64,000 nt of DNA, taken from assembly GCF_006376615.1 (NCBI RefSeq), contig NZ_VEXQ01000014.1, positions 54,939 to 118,938 on the forward strand, in the 5' to 3' direction. The notes below the pieces were generated by a model. That model was not told where the DNA came from. It saw only the letters and a program-made list of their open reading frames with translations, and did not search any database. How positions within the stretch are numbered: position 1 is the stretch's first letter; each line of letters starts with the position of its first letter. Source of the stretch: Buttiauxella sp. B2. GTDB taxonomy: Bacteria; Pseudomonadota; Gammaproteobacteria; Enterobacterales; Enterobacteriaceae. Positions 29,197 to 41,828 of the stretch are shown here, piece after piece. Position numbers and translations under genes: made by a program.

Positions 29197-30060
29197 ATGA
29201 TCCGCAGTATGACCGCCTATGCCCGACGTGAAGTAAAAGGCGAATGGGGCAGCGCCTCCTGGGAGTTACGTTCAGTAAACCAACGTTATCTCGAAACTTA
29301 CATCCGCATGCCGGAACAGTTCCGTAGCCTCGAACCTGTCGCTCGCGAGCGTATCCGCACCCGTTTAACCCGCGGAAAAATAGAATGCAACCTGCGTTTC
29401 GAGCCTGATGCCCGCTCCCAGAGTTCTTTGCTGCTTAATGAAAAACTGGCGAAGCAGCTTGTTGAAGCTGCTAACTGGGTAAAAATGCAAAGCGATGAAG
29501 GTGAAATAAACCCAGTTGATATTTTACGCTGGCCGGGTGTTATGTCCGCACAGGAACAAGATCTTGATGCCATCACCGCCGAAATTCTTGCGGCCCTTGA
29601 TGGCGCGCTAGATGACTTCATCGTTGCCCGTGAAACTGAAGGCCAGGCACTAAAATTACTGATTGAGCAGCGCCTTGAAGGCGTGAGTGGCGAAGTCGTT
29701 AAAGTGCGTGCACATATGCCTGAAGTCCTGAAATGGCAACGTGAGCGCCTGGTTGCCAAACTGGAAGATGCTCAAGTTCAGCTTGAAAATAACCGCCTTG
29801 AGCAAGAACTTGTGTTAATGGCACAGCGAGTTGACGTTGCCGAAGAGCTAGATCGTCTGGAGGCGCACGTCAAAGAGACATACAACATTCTTAAGAAAAA
29901 AGAAGCTGTTGGACGTCGCCTCGATTTTATGATGCAAGAATTCAACCGCGAATCGAATACCCTGGCCTCGAAATCTATCAATTCAGAAGTCACCAATTCG
30001 GCTATTGAGTTGAAAGTGCTGATTGAACAGATGCGCGAACAGATTCAGAACATCGAGTAA
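29197..30060 (+). CDS. yicC: YicC family endoribonuclease-type stress protein
   Basis: 287 aa from ATG 29197 (MIRSMTAYARREVKGEWG); a frame open from 29029 overlaps rph and is rejected. The N-terminal YicC domain and C-terminal DUF1732 are recognisable, with RRLDFMMQEFNRESNTLASK and ELKVLIEQMREQIQNIE at the end. YicC proteins have been reported as RNases affecting small-RNA stability (RyhB in E. coli). Divergent from rph and ending at a strong terminator. Confidence 0.95.
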   Translation: MIRSMTAYARREVKGEWGSASWELRSVNQRYLETYIRMPEQFRSLEPVARERIRTRLTRGKIECNLRFEPDARSQSSLLLNEKLAKQLVEAANWVKMQSDEGEINPVDILRWPGVMSAQEQDLDAITAEILAALDGALDDFIVARETEGQALKLLIEQRLEGVSGEVVKVRAHMPEVLKWQRERLVAKLEDAQVQLENNRLEQELVLMAQRVDVAEELDRLEAHVKETYNILKKKEAVGRRLDFMMQEFNRESNTLASKSINSEVTNSAIELKVLIEQMREQIQNIE

Positions 30061-30079
30061 CCACCTGCCATTTTTCTCT

Positions 30080-30103
30080 GGCCCGCTTTATGCGGGCCTT
30101 TTT
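30080..30103 (+). terminator. Intrinsic terminator after yicC
   Basis: GGCCCGC (30080-30086), loop TTTAT, GCGGGCC (30092-30098), TTTTT. Confidence 0.93.
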
Positions 30104-30112
30104 ATATCCTTA

Positions 30113-30241
30113 TCACTGATAACTCATGAGCTGATCAGCAGTAATCAGTCCTATTTTCTCAAGTCGAATAACAACACAGACACGCCTCCATAACTCGTCG
30201 GTATCCGGGTTGGCACCATTTGCCAGTAGTCTCAATATCAT
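30113..30241 (-). pseudogene. Possible gene remnant or small ORF, 42 codons
   Basis: On the minus strand a frame runs from ATG 30241 (or GTG 30256) to TGA 30113, with a protein-like composition including LLANGANPDTDELW and ITADQLMSYQ. I do not recognise the family, and there is no obvious ribosome site. E. coli K-12 has dinD in this interval, but this fragment does not look like DinD. It may be the C-terminal relic of a lost accessory gene. Confidence 0.35.
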
Positions 30242-30452
30242 TGGAGTATTTATCACTGTGAATCCATTTCACTTTACATAAATAAACTAATTCATTCATA
30301 AAATACACTTCACATATAAAACCGAATTCATAGGTGTAAAAGACAACTTATACATTAAAATAACTAATCCAAATTGATTCACTTTAGAAAAAATCAATCG
30401 TGACAATGCTCACAAAACGTTACCCTCTTCATGTTTCCATTGGGGGTTATCC
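30242..30452. promoter_or_regulatory. AT-rich upstream region of yicG with a CRP-like site
   Basis: No gene. Strongly AT-rich with short repeats of TGATTCACTTTA type. At 30399-30414, CGTGA-CAATGC-TCACA matches the CRP consensus TGTGA-N6-TCACA at nine of ten positions, about 39 bp before the yicG ATG. CRP control of yicG is inference. Confidence 0.45.
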
Positions 30453-32869
<2,417 letters not shown>

Positions 32870-32927
32870 CTATGTGTTGTCTGGAAAGTACTACGCAAAA
32901 CGGCAGAAATATTGCTGAAGGGCATGA

Positions 32928-33635
<708 letters not shown>

Positions 33636-33689
33636 GCCCAGTTTCAGTATCATGCCCAGTCATTTCTTCATCTGTGGAGCATTTTAATT

Positions 33690-33965
33690 ATGGCACGCGT
33701 AACTGTTCAGGACGCTGTTGAGAAAATTGGTAACCGTTTTGACCTGGTTCTGGTCGCCGCTCGTCGCGCTCGTCAGATGCAAACTGGTGGTAAAGATCCA
33801 CTAGTCGCTGAAGAAAACGACAAAACGACTGTAATCGCACTGCGCGAAATCGAAGAAGGGTTGATCACCAACCAGATTCTCGATGTTCGTGATCGCCAGG
33901 AACAGCAAGAGCAGGAAGCCGCAGAACTGCAGGCTGTTACCGCTATTGCTGAAGGTCGTCGTTAA
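33690..33965 (+). CDS. rpoZ: RNA polymerase omega subunit
   Basis: 91 aa, identical in length to E. coli omega, starting [20 protein letters not shown]. Chaperones beta-prime in RNA polymerase assembly and helps form a ppGpp-binding site, consistent with its place directly before spoT (18 bp). [14 protein letters not shown] is the conserved helix. Confidence 0.98.
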   Translation: MARVTVQDAVEKIGNRFDLVLVAARRARQMQTGGKDPLVAEENDKTTVIALREIEEGLITNQILDVRDRQEQQEQEAAELQAVTAIAEGRR

Positions 33966-33983
33966 TTAGCCTGCGGGTAGCCC

Positions 33984-36095
33984 TTGTATCTGTTTGAAAG
34001 CCTGAATCAACTGATTCAACAATACTTGCCCGAGGAGCAGATTAAGCGACTTCGGCAAGCATACCTTGTTGCGCGTGATGCTCACGAGGGACAAGCACGT
34101 TCAAGTGGTGAACCCTATATCACCCATCCCGTAGCGGTTGCCTGCATTCTGGCCGAGATGAAACTCGATTATGAAACGTTAATGGCGGCCCTACTGCATG
34201 ATGTGATCGAAGACACCCCTGCCACCTACCAGGATATGGAACAGTTGTTTGGCAAAAGCGTTGCCGAACTGGTGGAAGGGGTATCTAAGCTCGACAAACT
34301 GAAATTCCGCGACAAGAAAGAAGCTCAGGCTGAAAACTTCCGCAAAATGATCATGGCGATGGTGCAAGACATCCGCGTCATTCTGATCAAACTCGCCGAC
34401 CGTACGCATAATATGCGCACTCTCGGGGCGTTACGTCCTGACAAGCGTAGGCGTATTGCTCGCGAAACCCTCGAAATTTATAGCCCTCTGGCGCACCGTC
34501 TTGGTATTCATCATCTGAAAACCGAACTGGAAGAGCTGGGCTTTGAAGCGCTTTATCCGAATCGCTACCGCGTCATTAAAGAAGTGGTTAAAGCGGCTCG
34601 TGGTAACCGTAAAGAGATGATTCAAAAAATCCTCTCGGAAATCGACGGGCGCTTACAAGAAGCGGGTATTCCCTGCCGCGTCAGCGGACGAGAAAAACAC
34701 CTTTACTCCATCTACTGCAAAATGACGCTCAAAGAGCAGCGTTTCCATTCGATTATGGATATCTATGCCTTTCGCGTGATTGTCCACGATATGGATACCT
34801 GTTACCGCGTTCTTGGTCAGATGCACAGCCTCTACAAGCCACGTCCTGGACGGGTGAAGGACTATATCGCCATTCCAAAAGCGAACGGATATCAGTCCCT
34901 GCATACTTCAATGATTGGCCCACACGGTGTGCCTGTTGAAGTGCAAATCCGCACCGAGGATATGGATCAGATGGCAGAGATGGGGGTTGCCGCTCACTGG
35001 GCTTATAAAGAGCAAGGTGAAAGTGGCACTACCGCGCAAATCCGTGCTCAGCGCTGGATGCAAAGCCTGCTGGAATTACAGCAAAGTGCCGGTAGCTCGT
35101 TTGAATTTATCGAAAGTGTGAAATCCGATCTGTTCCCGGACGAAATTTACGTTTTCACCCCGGAAGGGCGCATTGTCGAATTGCCGGCTGGCGCAACACC
35201 TGTCGATTTTGCATATGCGGTGCATACTGACATCGGTCACGCTTGTGTCGGTGCACGTGTCGACAGACAACCCTATCCACTATCTCAGTCGCTCAGCAGC
35301 GGCCAGACTATCGAAATTATCACTGCACCTGGTGCCCGTCCTAATGCCGCATGGCTGAATTTTGTGGTGAGCTCCAAAGCGCGAGCCAAAATCCGCCAGA
35401 TGCTGAAAAACCTTAAGCGTGACGACTCGGTCAGCCTTGGCCGTCGCCTGCTTAATCATGCTTTAGGTGGCAGCCGTAAATTAGCTGAAGTCCCACCGGA
35501 AAGTATTCAACGTGAGCTTGAGCGCATGAAGCTCGCTACGCTTGACGACTTACTGGCTGAAATTGGCCTCGGCAACGCCATGAGTGTTGTGGTGGCGAAG
35601 AATCTGCAAGGTGAATCTTCAGTGATTCAGCAGTCGAATACGTCCCCACACAGCCACTTGCCTATCAAAGGCGCTGACGGTGTGCTGATTACCTTCGCTA
35701 AGTGCTGTCGTCCAATCCCTGGTGACCCAATTGTTGCCCATGTCAGTCCTGGTAAAGGGTTGGTTATCCACCATGAGTCCTGTCGTAACATTCGTGGCTA
35801 CCAGAAAGAAGCCGAGAAGTTTATGGCTGTGGAATGGGATAAAGAGACAGAACAGGAATTTATCACTGAAATCAAAGTGGATATGTTCAACCATCAAGGT
35901 GCATTGGCAAATCTGACTGCGGCAATCAATACTGCGGGCTCCAATATTCACAGTCTGAATACCGAAGAAAAAGATGGTCGCGTCTATAGCGCGTTCATCC
36001 GTCTTTCCGCCCGTGACCGTGTTCATCTGGCCAATATTATGCGGAAAATCCGCGTGATGCCGGATGTCATTAAAGTTACCCGCAACCGAAATTAG
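33984..36095 (+). CDS. spoT: Bifunctional (p)ppGpp synthetase/hydrolase SpoT
   Basis: Main ppGpp hydrolase and weak synthetase of the stringent response. TTG start at 33984 (as in E. coli), 703 aa. Order: HD hydrolase domain with H72-D73 in ALLHDVIEDTP and LADRTHNMRTLG; synthetase domain (IYAFRVIVHDMDTCYRVLG, IPKANGYQSLHTSM); TGS domain near 390 (DEIYVFTPEGRIVELP); zinc-finger-like CCRPIPGDPI; C-terminal ACT domain. The stop is 4 bp before trmH. Confidence 0.98.
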   Translation: MYLFESLNQLIQQYLPEEQIKRLRQAYLVARDAHEGQARSSGEPYITHPVAVACILAEMKLDYETLMAALLHDVIEDTPATYQDMEQLFGKSVAELVEGVSKLDKLKFRDKKEAQAENFRKMIMAMVQDIRVILIKLADRTHNMRTLGALRPDKRRRIARETLEIYSPLAHRLGIHHLKTELEELGFEALYPNRYRVIKEVVKAARGNRKEMIQKILSEIDGRLQEAGIPCRVSGREKHLYSIYCKMTLKEQRFHSIMDIYAFRVIVHDMDTCYRVLGQMHSLYKPRPGRVKDYIAIPKANGYQSLHTSMIGPHGVPVEVQIRTEDMDQMAEMGVAAHWAYKEQGESGTTAQIRAQRWMQSLLELQQSAGSSFEFIESVKSDLFPDEIYVFTPEGRIVELPAGATPVDFAYAVHTDIGHACVGARVDRQPYPLSQSLSSGQTIEIITAPGARPNAAWLNFVVSSKARAKIRQMLKNLKRDDSVSLGRRLLNHALGGSRKLAEVPPESIQRELERMKLATLDDLLAEIGLGNAMSVVVAKNLQGESSVIQQSNTSPHSHLPIKGADGVLITFAKCCRPIPGDPIVAHVSPGKGLVIHHESCRNIRGYQKEAEKFMAVEWDKETEQEFITEIKVDMFNHQGALANLTAAINTAGSNIHSLNTEEKDGRVYSAFIRLSARDRVHLANIMRKIRVMPDVIKVTRNRN

Positions 36096-36099
36096 TGTT

Positions 36100-36789
36100 A
36101 TGAATCCTCAACGTTATGCGCGTATTTGCGAGATGCTCGCCAGGCGTCAGCCAGATCTGACCGTCTGCATGGAGCAAGTCCATAAGCCTCATAACGTCTC
36201 GGCGATAATTCGCACGGCAGATGCGGTGGGCGTACATGAAGTCCATGCGGTCTGGCCCGGTAATCGCATGCGTACCATGGCCTCTTCTGCTGCAGGAAGT
36301 AACTCCTGGGTTGAAGTTAAAACGCACCGTAATATTGGTGATGCCGTTAGCCACCTGAAAAACAGCGGGATGCAAATCCTCGCCACTAACCTTTCTGATA
36401 AAGCCGTCGATTTCCGTGAAATTGATTACACGCGCCCGACCTGTATTTTGATGGGCCAGGAAAAAACCGGTATTACTCAGGAAGCATTAGCGCTGGCAGA
36501 CCAGGACATCATTATTCCGATGATCGGGATGGTGCAATCGCTGAATGTTTCCGTGGCCTCCGCACTCATTCTCTACGAAGCGCAGCGCCAACGTCAGAAT
36601 GCCGGAATGTATCAACGCGAAAACAGCACACTGCCTGAATCTGAACAACAGCGCTTACTGTTTGAAGGTGGCTATCCGGTGCTGGCACGAGTTTCCCGTC
36701 GTAAAGCGTTGCCCTACCCGCATGTGAATCAGCAAGGTGAGATAGAAGCTGATGCCGCATGGTGGGCCACAATGCAATCTGCGGAGTAG
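36100..36789 (+). CDS. trmH: tRNA (guanosine(18)-2'-O)-methyltransferase
   Basis: SPOUT-class enzyme methylating the 2'-OH of G18 in tRNA D-loops. ATG 36100 (MNPQRYARICEMLARRQPDL) gives 229 aa. The knotted SAM site is visible in VHKPHNVSAIIRTADAVG, ILMGQEKTGIT and IPMIGMVQSLNVSVASALIL. C-terminal helices contact tRNA. recG starts 4 bp after the stop. Confidence 0.98.
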   Translation: MNPQRYARICEMLARRQPDLTVCMEQVHKPHNVSAIIRTADAVGVHEVHAVWPGNRMRTMASSAAGSNSWVEVKTHRNIGDAVSHLKNSGMQILATNLSDKAVDFREIDYTRPTCILMGQEKTGITQEALALADQDIIIPMIGMVQSLNVSVASALILYEAQRQRQNAGMYQRENSTLPESEQQRLLFEGGYPVLARVSRRKALPYPHVNQQGEIEADAAWWATMQSAE

Positions 36790-36793
36790 TCAG

Positions 36794-38875
36794 ATGAAAG
36801 GCCGTTTGCTGGATGCCATACCGTTAAGCACGCTTGCCGGAGTCGGCGCTAGCCAGAGCGGTAAACTGGCGAAAATTGGCCTGCACACCATTCAAGATCT
36901 TCTTCTCCACCTGCCGCTACGCTACGAAGACCGCACACAACTCTACCCAATTAACGACCTGCTGCCGGGTATTTACGCCACGGTGGAAGGGGAAGTGCTG
37001 AACTGTAATATCAGTTTTGGCCGCCGCCGGATGATGACCTGTCAGATTACTGACGGCTCCGGCATCCTGACCATGCGGTTTTTCAACTTCAATGCAGCGA
37101 TGAAAAATAGTCTCTCGACCGGTAAGCGTGTTCTTGCCTACGGCGAAGCCAAACGCGGCCAACAAGGTGCCGAGATGATTCACCCGGAGTACCGCATTCA
37201 GGGCGATCTCAGTACGCCTGAATTGCAGGAAACTCTGACACCTGTTTATCCCACCACTGAAGGTATTCGCCAGGCGACTTTGCGTAAGTTGACTGACCAG
37301 GCTCTGGAACTGTTGGATACCTGCGCTATTGCCGAATTACTCCCCGCTGATTTGAGCAAAGGGATGATGAGTCTGCCAGAGGCCCTGCGAACATTGCATC
37401 GCCCACCTCCATCTATGCAATTGGTCGATCTGGAAACAGGGAAACATCCGGCTCAGCAGCGTTTAATTCTTGAAGAACTTCTGGCACATAACCTGAGTAT
37501 GCTCGCACTACGCGCAGGCGCGCAGCGCTACCACGCTTTGCCTTTGCATAATCATGATGAATTAAAAAACCGCCTGTTAGCAGCTCTTCCGTTTAAGCCG
37601 ACTGGTGCACAAGAGCGTGTCGTGGCAGAAATCGAGCACGACATGGCGCTGGATGTGCCAATGATGCGTTTGGTGCAAGGTGATGTGGGTTCGGGTAAAA
37701 CTTTAGTTGCCGCGTTTGCTGCACTGCGTGCGATTGCACATGGCAAACAGGTGGGACTGATGGCACCCACTGAATTGCTCGCCGAGCAACATGCCAATAA
37801 CTTCCGCCAATGGTTTGCGCCATTAGGTATTGAGGTGGGTTGGCTTGCAGGTAAGCAAAAAGGCAAAGCGCGAATCGCACAACAAGATGCAATAGCCAGC
37901 GGCCAAGTATCAATGGTAGTGGGAACACACGCTATCTTTCAGGAACAGGTGCAGTTCTCCCAACTTGCGTTGGTTATCATCGATGAACAGCATCGTTTTG
38001 GTGTCCACCAGCGCCTGGCGCTGTGGGAAAAAGGGCAAATCCAAGGATTCCACCCGCACCAATTAATCATGACCGCAACACCGATTCCGCGCACATTGGC
38101 CATGACCGCTTATGCCGATCTGGACACCTCAGTGATTGATGAGCTGCCACCAGGCCGCACGCCAGTCACCACCGTCGCGATTCCAGACTCGCGGCGCAAC
38201 GATATTATTGATCGTGTACGCATTGCTTGCAGCGATGAAGGCCGCCAGGCGTACTGGGTTTGTACCCTGATTGAAGAGTCTGAATTGTTAGAAGCACAGG
38301 CTGCAGAAGTCACGTGGGACGAGCTAAAAATCGCCCTGCCTCATCTGAATGTCGGCCTGATTCATGGCCGCATGAAGCCGCAAGAAAAGCAGACTGTGAT
38401 GCAGGCGTTCAAAGAAGGGTCGATTCATTTGCTGGTTGCCACAACCGTTATTGAAGTCGGCGTTGATGTTCCCAATGCCAGCCTGATGATTATCGAAAAC
38501 CCTGAGCGTCTGGGCCTTGCGCAACTCCATCAGCTTCGTGGCCGTGTGGGCCGTGGCGCGGTGGCATCGCACTGCGTGTTACTTTATAAGTCACCGCTGT
38601 CGAAAACGGCACAACTGCGTTTACAAGTACTGCGCGATAGCAACGATGGTTTTGTGATTGCACAAAAGGATTTGGAAATTCGTGGACCAGGGGAATTACT
38701 TGGCACGCGCCAGACGGGGAATGCCGAGTTTAAAGTGGCAGATTTGCTACGTGATCAGGCAATGATTCCGGAAGTACAGCGCCTTGCACGCCATATCCAT
38801 GAACGTTTCCCGGAACAGGCAACCGCGCTCATTGAGCGCTGGATGCCTGAAACGGAACGCTATTCAAACGCTTGA
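36794..38875 (+). CDS. recG: ATP-dependent DNA helicase RecG
   Basis: Branch-migration helicase that reverses stalled forks and remodels Holliday junctions and R-loops. ATG 36794 gives 693 aa, as in E. coli. The N-terminal wedge OB domain includes GRRRMMTCQITDGSG (about 75-90). Helicase motif I is GDVGSGKT (about 296-303), motif II DEQHRFG, motif III MTATPIPRT and motif VI QLRGRVGRG. Last gene of the gmk operon, 4 bp from the convergent gltS, with no visible terminator. Confidence 0.98.
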   Translation: MKGRLLDAIPLSTLAGVGASQSGKLAKIGLHTIQDLLLHLPLRYEDRTQLYPINDLLPGIYATVEGEVLNCNISFGRRRMMTCQITDGSGILTMRFFNFNAAMKNSLSTGKRVLAYGEAKRGQQGAEMIHPEYRIQGDLSTPELQETLTPVYPTTEGIRQATLRKLTDQALELLDTCAIAELLPADLSKGMMSLPEALRTLHRPPPSMQLVDLETGKHPAQQRLILEELLAHNLSMLALRAGAQRYHALPLHNHDELKNRLLAALPFKPTGAQERVVAEIEHDMALDVPMMRLVQGDVGSGKTLVAAFAALRAIAHGKQVGLMAPTELLAEQHANNFRQWFAPLGIEVGWLAGKQKGKARIAQQDAIASGQVSMVVGTHAIFQEQVQFSQLALVIIDEQHRFGVHQRLALWEKGQIQGFHPHQLIMTATPIPRTLAMTAYADLDTSVIDELPPGRTPVTTVAIPDSRRNDIIDRVRIACSDEGRQAYWVCTLIEESELLEAQAAEVTWDELKIALPHLNVGLIHGRMKPQEKQTVMQAFKEGSIHLLVATTVIEVGVDVPNASLMIIENPERLGLAQLHQLRGRVGRGAVASHCVLLYKSPLSKTAQLRLQVLRDSNDGFVIAQKDLEIRGPGELLGTRQTGNAEFKVADLLRDQAMIPEVQRLARHIHERFPEQATALIERWMPETERYSNA

Positions 38876-38879
38876 TGAC

Positions 38880-40082
38880 TTAGCCAAACAACGGCAACAT
38901 CAAGTACAACTTGATAACCAACGCGTTGACGATATCAATAAAGAACGCACCGACCATCGGAACCACCAGGAACGCCATGTGCGACGGACCGAAACGTTCG
39001 GTAATCGCCTGCATGTTGGCGATAGCCGTTGGTGTTGCCCCCAGGCCAAATCCACAATGCCCAGCAGCAAGTACCGCTGCATCGTAGTTTTTCCCCATCA
39101 GGCGATAGGTCACAAATATCGCGTACAACGCCATAAAGATGGTTTGCACCGTCAGAATTGCCAGCATCGGCAATGCCAGTGACGCCAGTTCCCACAACTT
39201 CAAGCTCATCAGCGCCATCGCAAGGAACAACGATAAACTCACGTTACCCAGCACGGATACTGCACGTTCAAAGACGCGATAGAAACCGAGAAGCGCCAGG
39301 GAATTACTGAGAATAACCCCGATAAACAGCACACAAACAAACGTTGGTAACTCGAAAGAAGTGCCCTGAATCAGGTGCGCCACAAATTTACCGGCAGTCA
39401 GACAGATGGCAATTAACGCGATGGTTTCGATCATCACCATAGAGGTGATTACGCGCCCTACAGCGGGTTTTTCGAAGGCCGTTGGGTCAATGCTATCTTC
39501 AGGGGAGCCATTGGGTGTTGATGAGTGTTTGACCAGATATCGTGCCACCGGCCCGCCAATCAAACCACCCAGAACCAGACCAAATGTTGCGCAAGCCATA
39601 GCCACTTCGGTCGCATTCTGGAAGCCGTAACGCTCGATAAACAGCTTACTCCAGGCGGCACCTGTACCATGCCCACCAGATAACGTAATTGAACCCGCCA
39701 GTAATCCCATTAATGGATCAAGCCCCAACAGGCTCGCCATACCAATACCGATAGCGTTTTGCATTACCAGCAAACCCACTACCGCAACCAGGAAAATACC
39801 GACAACTTTGCCACCTGCACGCAGGCTGGAAAGGTTCGCGTTCAGGCCGATAGTGGCAAAGAAAGCGAGCATCAATGGGTCTTTGAGACTCATATCAAAT
39901 TCAAATTCCCAGCCGACGCTTTTTTTGAGCACCAGCAAGGCAAGGGCTATTAACAGGCCACCCGCGACCGGTTCAGGGATTGTGTATTTTTTTAGCAGCG
40001 GTATGGTGTGGACCATTTTTCGGCCCAATAACAACACGAGAGTTGCAGCAACAAGGGTAGAAAGGGTGTCGAGATAAAACAT
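38880..40082 (-). CDS. gltS: Sodium/glutamate symporter
   Basis: Inner-membrane Na+-coupled glutamate uptake carrier of the ESS family, 400 aa (E. coli 401), with about ten transmembrane segments and two inverted repeats. Conserved GGHGTGAAWSKLF near residue 135 and GHCGFGLGATPTAIANM near 335 are the re-entrant loop motifs of the two halves. Single-gene unit, divergent from xanP. Confidence 0.97.
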   Translation of the reverse strand: MFYLDTLSTLVAATLVLLLGRKMVHTIPLLKKYTIPEPVAGGLLIALALLVLKKSVGWEFEFDMSLKDPLMLAFFATIGLNANLSSLRAGGKVVGIFLVAVVGLLVMQNAIGIGMASLLGLDPLMGLLAGSITLSGGHGTGAAWSKLFIERYGFQNATEVAMACATFGLVLGGLIGGPVARYLVKHSSTPNGSPEDSIDPTAFEKPAVGRVITSMVMIETIALIAICLTAGKFVAHLIQGTSFELPTFVCVLFIGVILSNSLALLGFYRVFERAVSVLGNVSLSLFLAMALMSLKLWELASLALPMLAILTVQTIFMALYAIFVTYRLMGKNYDAAVLAAGHCGFGLGATPTAIANMQAITERFGPSHMAFLVVPMVGAFFIDIVNALVIKLYLMLPLFG

Positions 40083-40243
40083 ATTAGTGCTCCTGTTTGC
40101 GCATATTTCTCACAGACGCTTTTAATTATCCTTCACTGGAATTTCAGGTTCTAGAAAAGTCAGCAGCCGGATTTTAACCAAAAAACAGTAGAAAGTTATA
40201 TAAAAAGCTCGGCATATATACTTTTTATCTTAGGGAACATCAC

Positions 40244-40259
40244 AAGCAAACGTTTGCTT
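40244..40259. promoter_or_regulatory. PurR-type operator upstream of xanP
   Basis: A perfect 16-bp palindrome AAGCAAACGTTTGCTT, matching the PurR consensus core GCAAACGTTTGC, 52 bp before the xanP start. Purine repression of a xanthine permease is biologically sensible. Confidence 0.8.
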
Positions 40260-40311
40260 TTACCCTTCAGTCCGCTAAAATCAGCATCTTTTCACCAAGG
40301 GATAATTTCTG

Positions 40312-41703
40312 ATGTCTGTTAATGCTGTTGAGCCTGAAGATACGCAACCGATTGCTCAGGCTCGTTCCAGTGAATTGATTTACCGCCTCGAGGACAGACC
40401 GCCTCTCCCACAAACTCTTTTTGCTGCTGGTCAGCATTTATTAGCCATGTTTGTTGCGGTGATCACGCCGGCAATGTTGATTTGCCAGGCTCTGGGACTT
40501 CCAGCTGAAGATACCCAACACATCATCAGTATGTCGTTGTTCGCATCAGGTGTTGCATCGATTATCCAGATTAAAGCCTGGGGCCCGGTTGGCTCTGGGC
40601 TTCTGTCTATTCAGGGCACCAGTTTTAACTTTGTGTCACCGCTAATAATGGGTGGCATGGCATTGAAAAATGGCGGGGCCGACGTCCCAACTATGATGGC
40701 GGCTCTGTTTGGCACATTAATGCTGGCAAGCTGCACGGAAATGCTGTTATCGCGCTTCCTGCATTTGGCTCGCCGCATTATCACACCGCTGGTTTCCGGT
40801 GTGGTGGTTATGATTATAGGTCTTTCCTTGATTCAGGTTGGCCTGACGTCTATCGGCGGTGGTTATGCGGCCATGAGCGACCATACATTTGGCGCGCCGA
40901 AAAACCTGCTGCTGGCGGGTGCGGTTCTGCTGGTTATTATTTTGCTTAACCGTCAGCGCAACGCTTACTTACGCGTGGCTTCGCTAGTTATCGCTATGGC
41001 TGCGGGTTATGCGCTCGCTTGGGCAATGGACATGTTGCCTGACGTTGCTCCAAGTACCAATACTGACCTGATTATGGTACCAACGCCGCTTTACTACGGT
41101 CTGGGCATTGACTGGAATCTGCTTATCCCGCTGATGCTGGTCTTTATGGTGACTTCACTGGAAACCATTGGTGATATCACAGCAACATCTGACGTTTCCG
41201 AACAACCCGTATCCGGCCCGCTTTATATGAAACGCTTGAAAGGTGGCGTACTGGCTAACGGCCTGAACTCTTGTGTTTCCGCCGTGTTCAATACCTTCCC
41301 GAACTCTTGCTTTGGTCAGAACAATGGTGTGATTCAACTTACTGGCGTTGCCAGCCGCTATGTCGGTTTTGTGGTGGCGTTGATGTTGATTGTCCTGGGT
41401 CTGTTCCCGGCAGTGAGCGGGTTTGTACAACACATTCCTGAGCCAGTTTTAGGTGGCGCGACTATCGTGATGTTTGGCACTATCGCCGCATCCGGCGTGC
41501 GAATTGTTTCCCGCGAGCCACTCAATCGCCGTGCGATTATGATTATTGCACTGTCACTGGCAGTCGGTATGGGTGTGTCTCAACAGCCACTGATTCTACA
41601 GTTCGCTCCTGACTGGTTGAAAACGTTACTCTCATCCGGTATTGCTGCCGGTGGTATCACCGCCATCGTGTTAAACCTGATTTTCCCGCCTGAGAAAAAT
41701 TGA
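40312..41703 (+). CDS. xanP: Xanthine:H+ symporter XanP
   Basis: NCS2-family nucleobase permease, 463 aa, same length as E. coli XanP; high-affinity proton-coupled xanthine uptake. Fourteen hydrophobic segments are expected. The family signature [20 protein letters not shown], the QHLLAMFV motif with a conserved His near residue 43, and [13 protein letters not shown] are all present. Preceded by a PurR palindrome. Followed after about 125 bp by yicH, as in E. coli. Confidence 0.96.
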   Translation: MSVNAVEPEDTQPIAQARSSELIYRLEDRPPLPQTLFAAGQHLLAMFVAVITPAMLICQALGLPAEDTQHIISMSLFASGVASIIQIKAWGPVGSGLLSIQGTSFNFVSPLIMGGMALKNGGADVPTMMAALFGTLMLASCTEMLLSRFLHLARRIITPLVSGVVVMIIGLSLIQVGLTSIGGGYAAMSDHTFGAPKNLLLAGAVLLVIILLNRQRNAYLRVASLVIAMAAGYALAWAMDMLPDVAPSTNTDLIMVPTPLYYGLGIDWNLLIPLMLVFMVTSLETIGDITATSDVSEQPVSGPLYMKRLKGGVLANGLNSCVSAVFNTFPNSCFGQNNGVIQLTGVASRYVGFVVALMLIVLGLFPAVSGFVQHIPEPVLGGATIVMFGTIAASGVRIVSREPLNRRAIMIIALSLAVGMGVSQQPLILQFAPDWLKTLLSSGIAAGGITAIVLNLIFPPEKN

Positions 41704-41828
41704 TGTACTTCACGCGCTGGTGATTTGTTCGCTCCGGCGCGTGTTACCCCTCCTGACAATCCCATCCTTGAGCTATAACGGTAAATGGGGCATAACACCC
41801 TTACCGAAACTTCATGGGATGGAAGACA

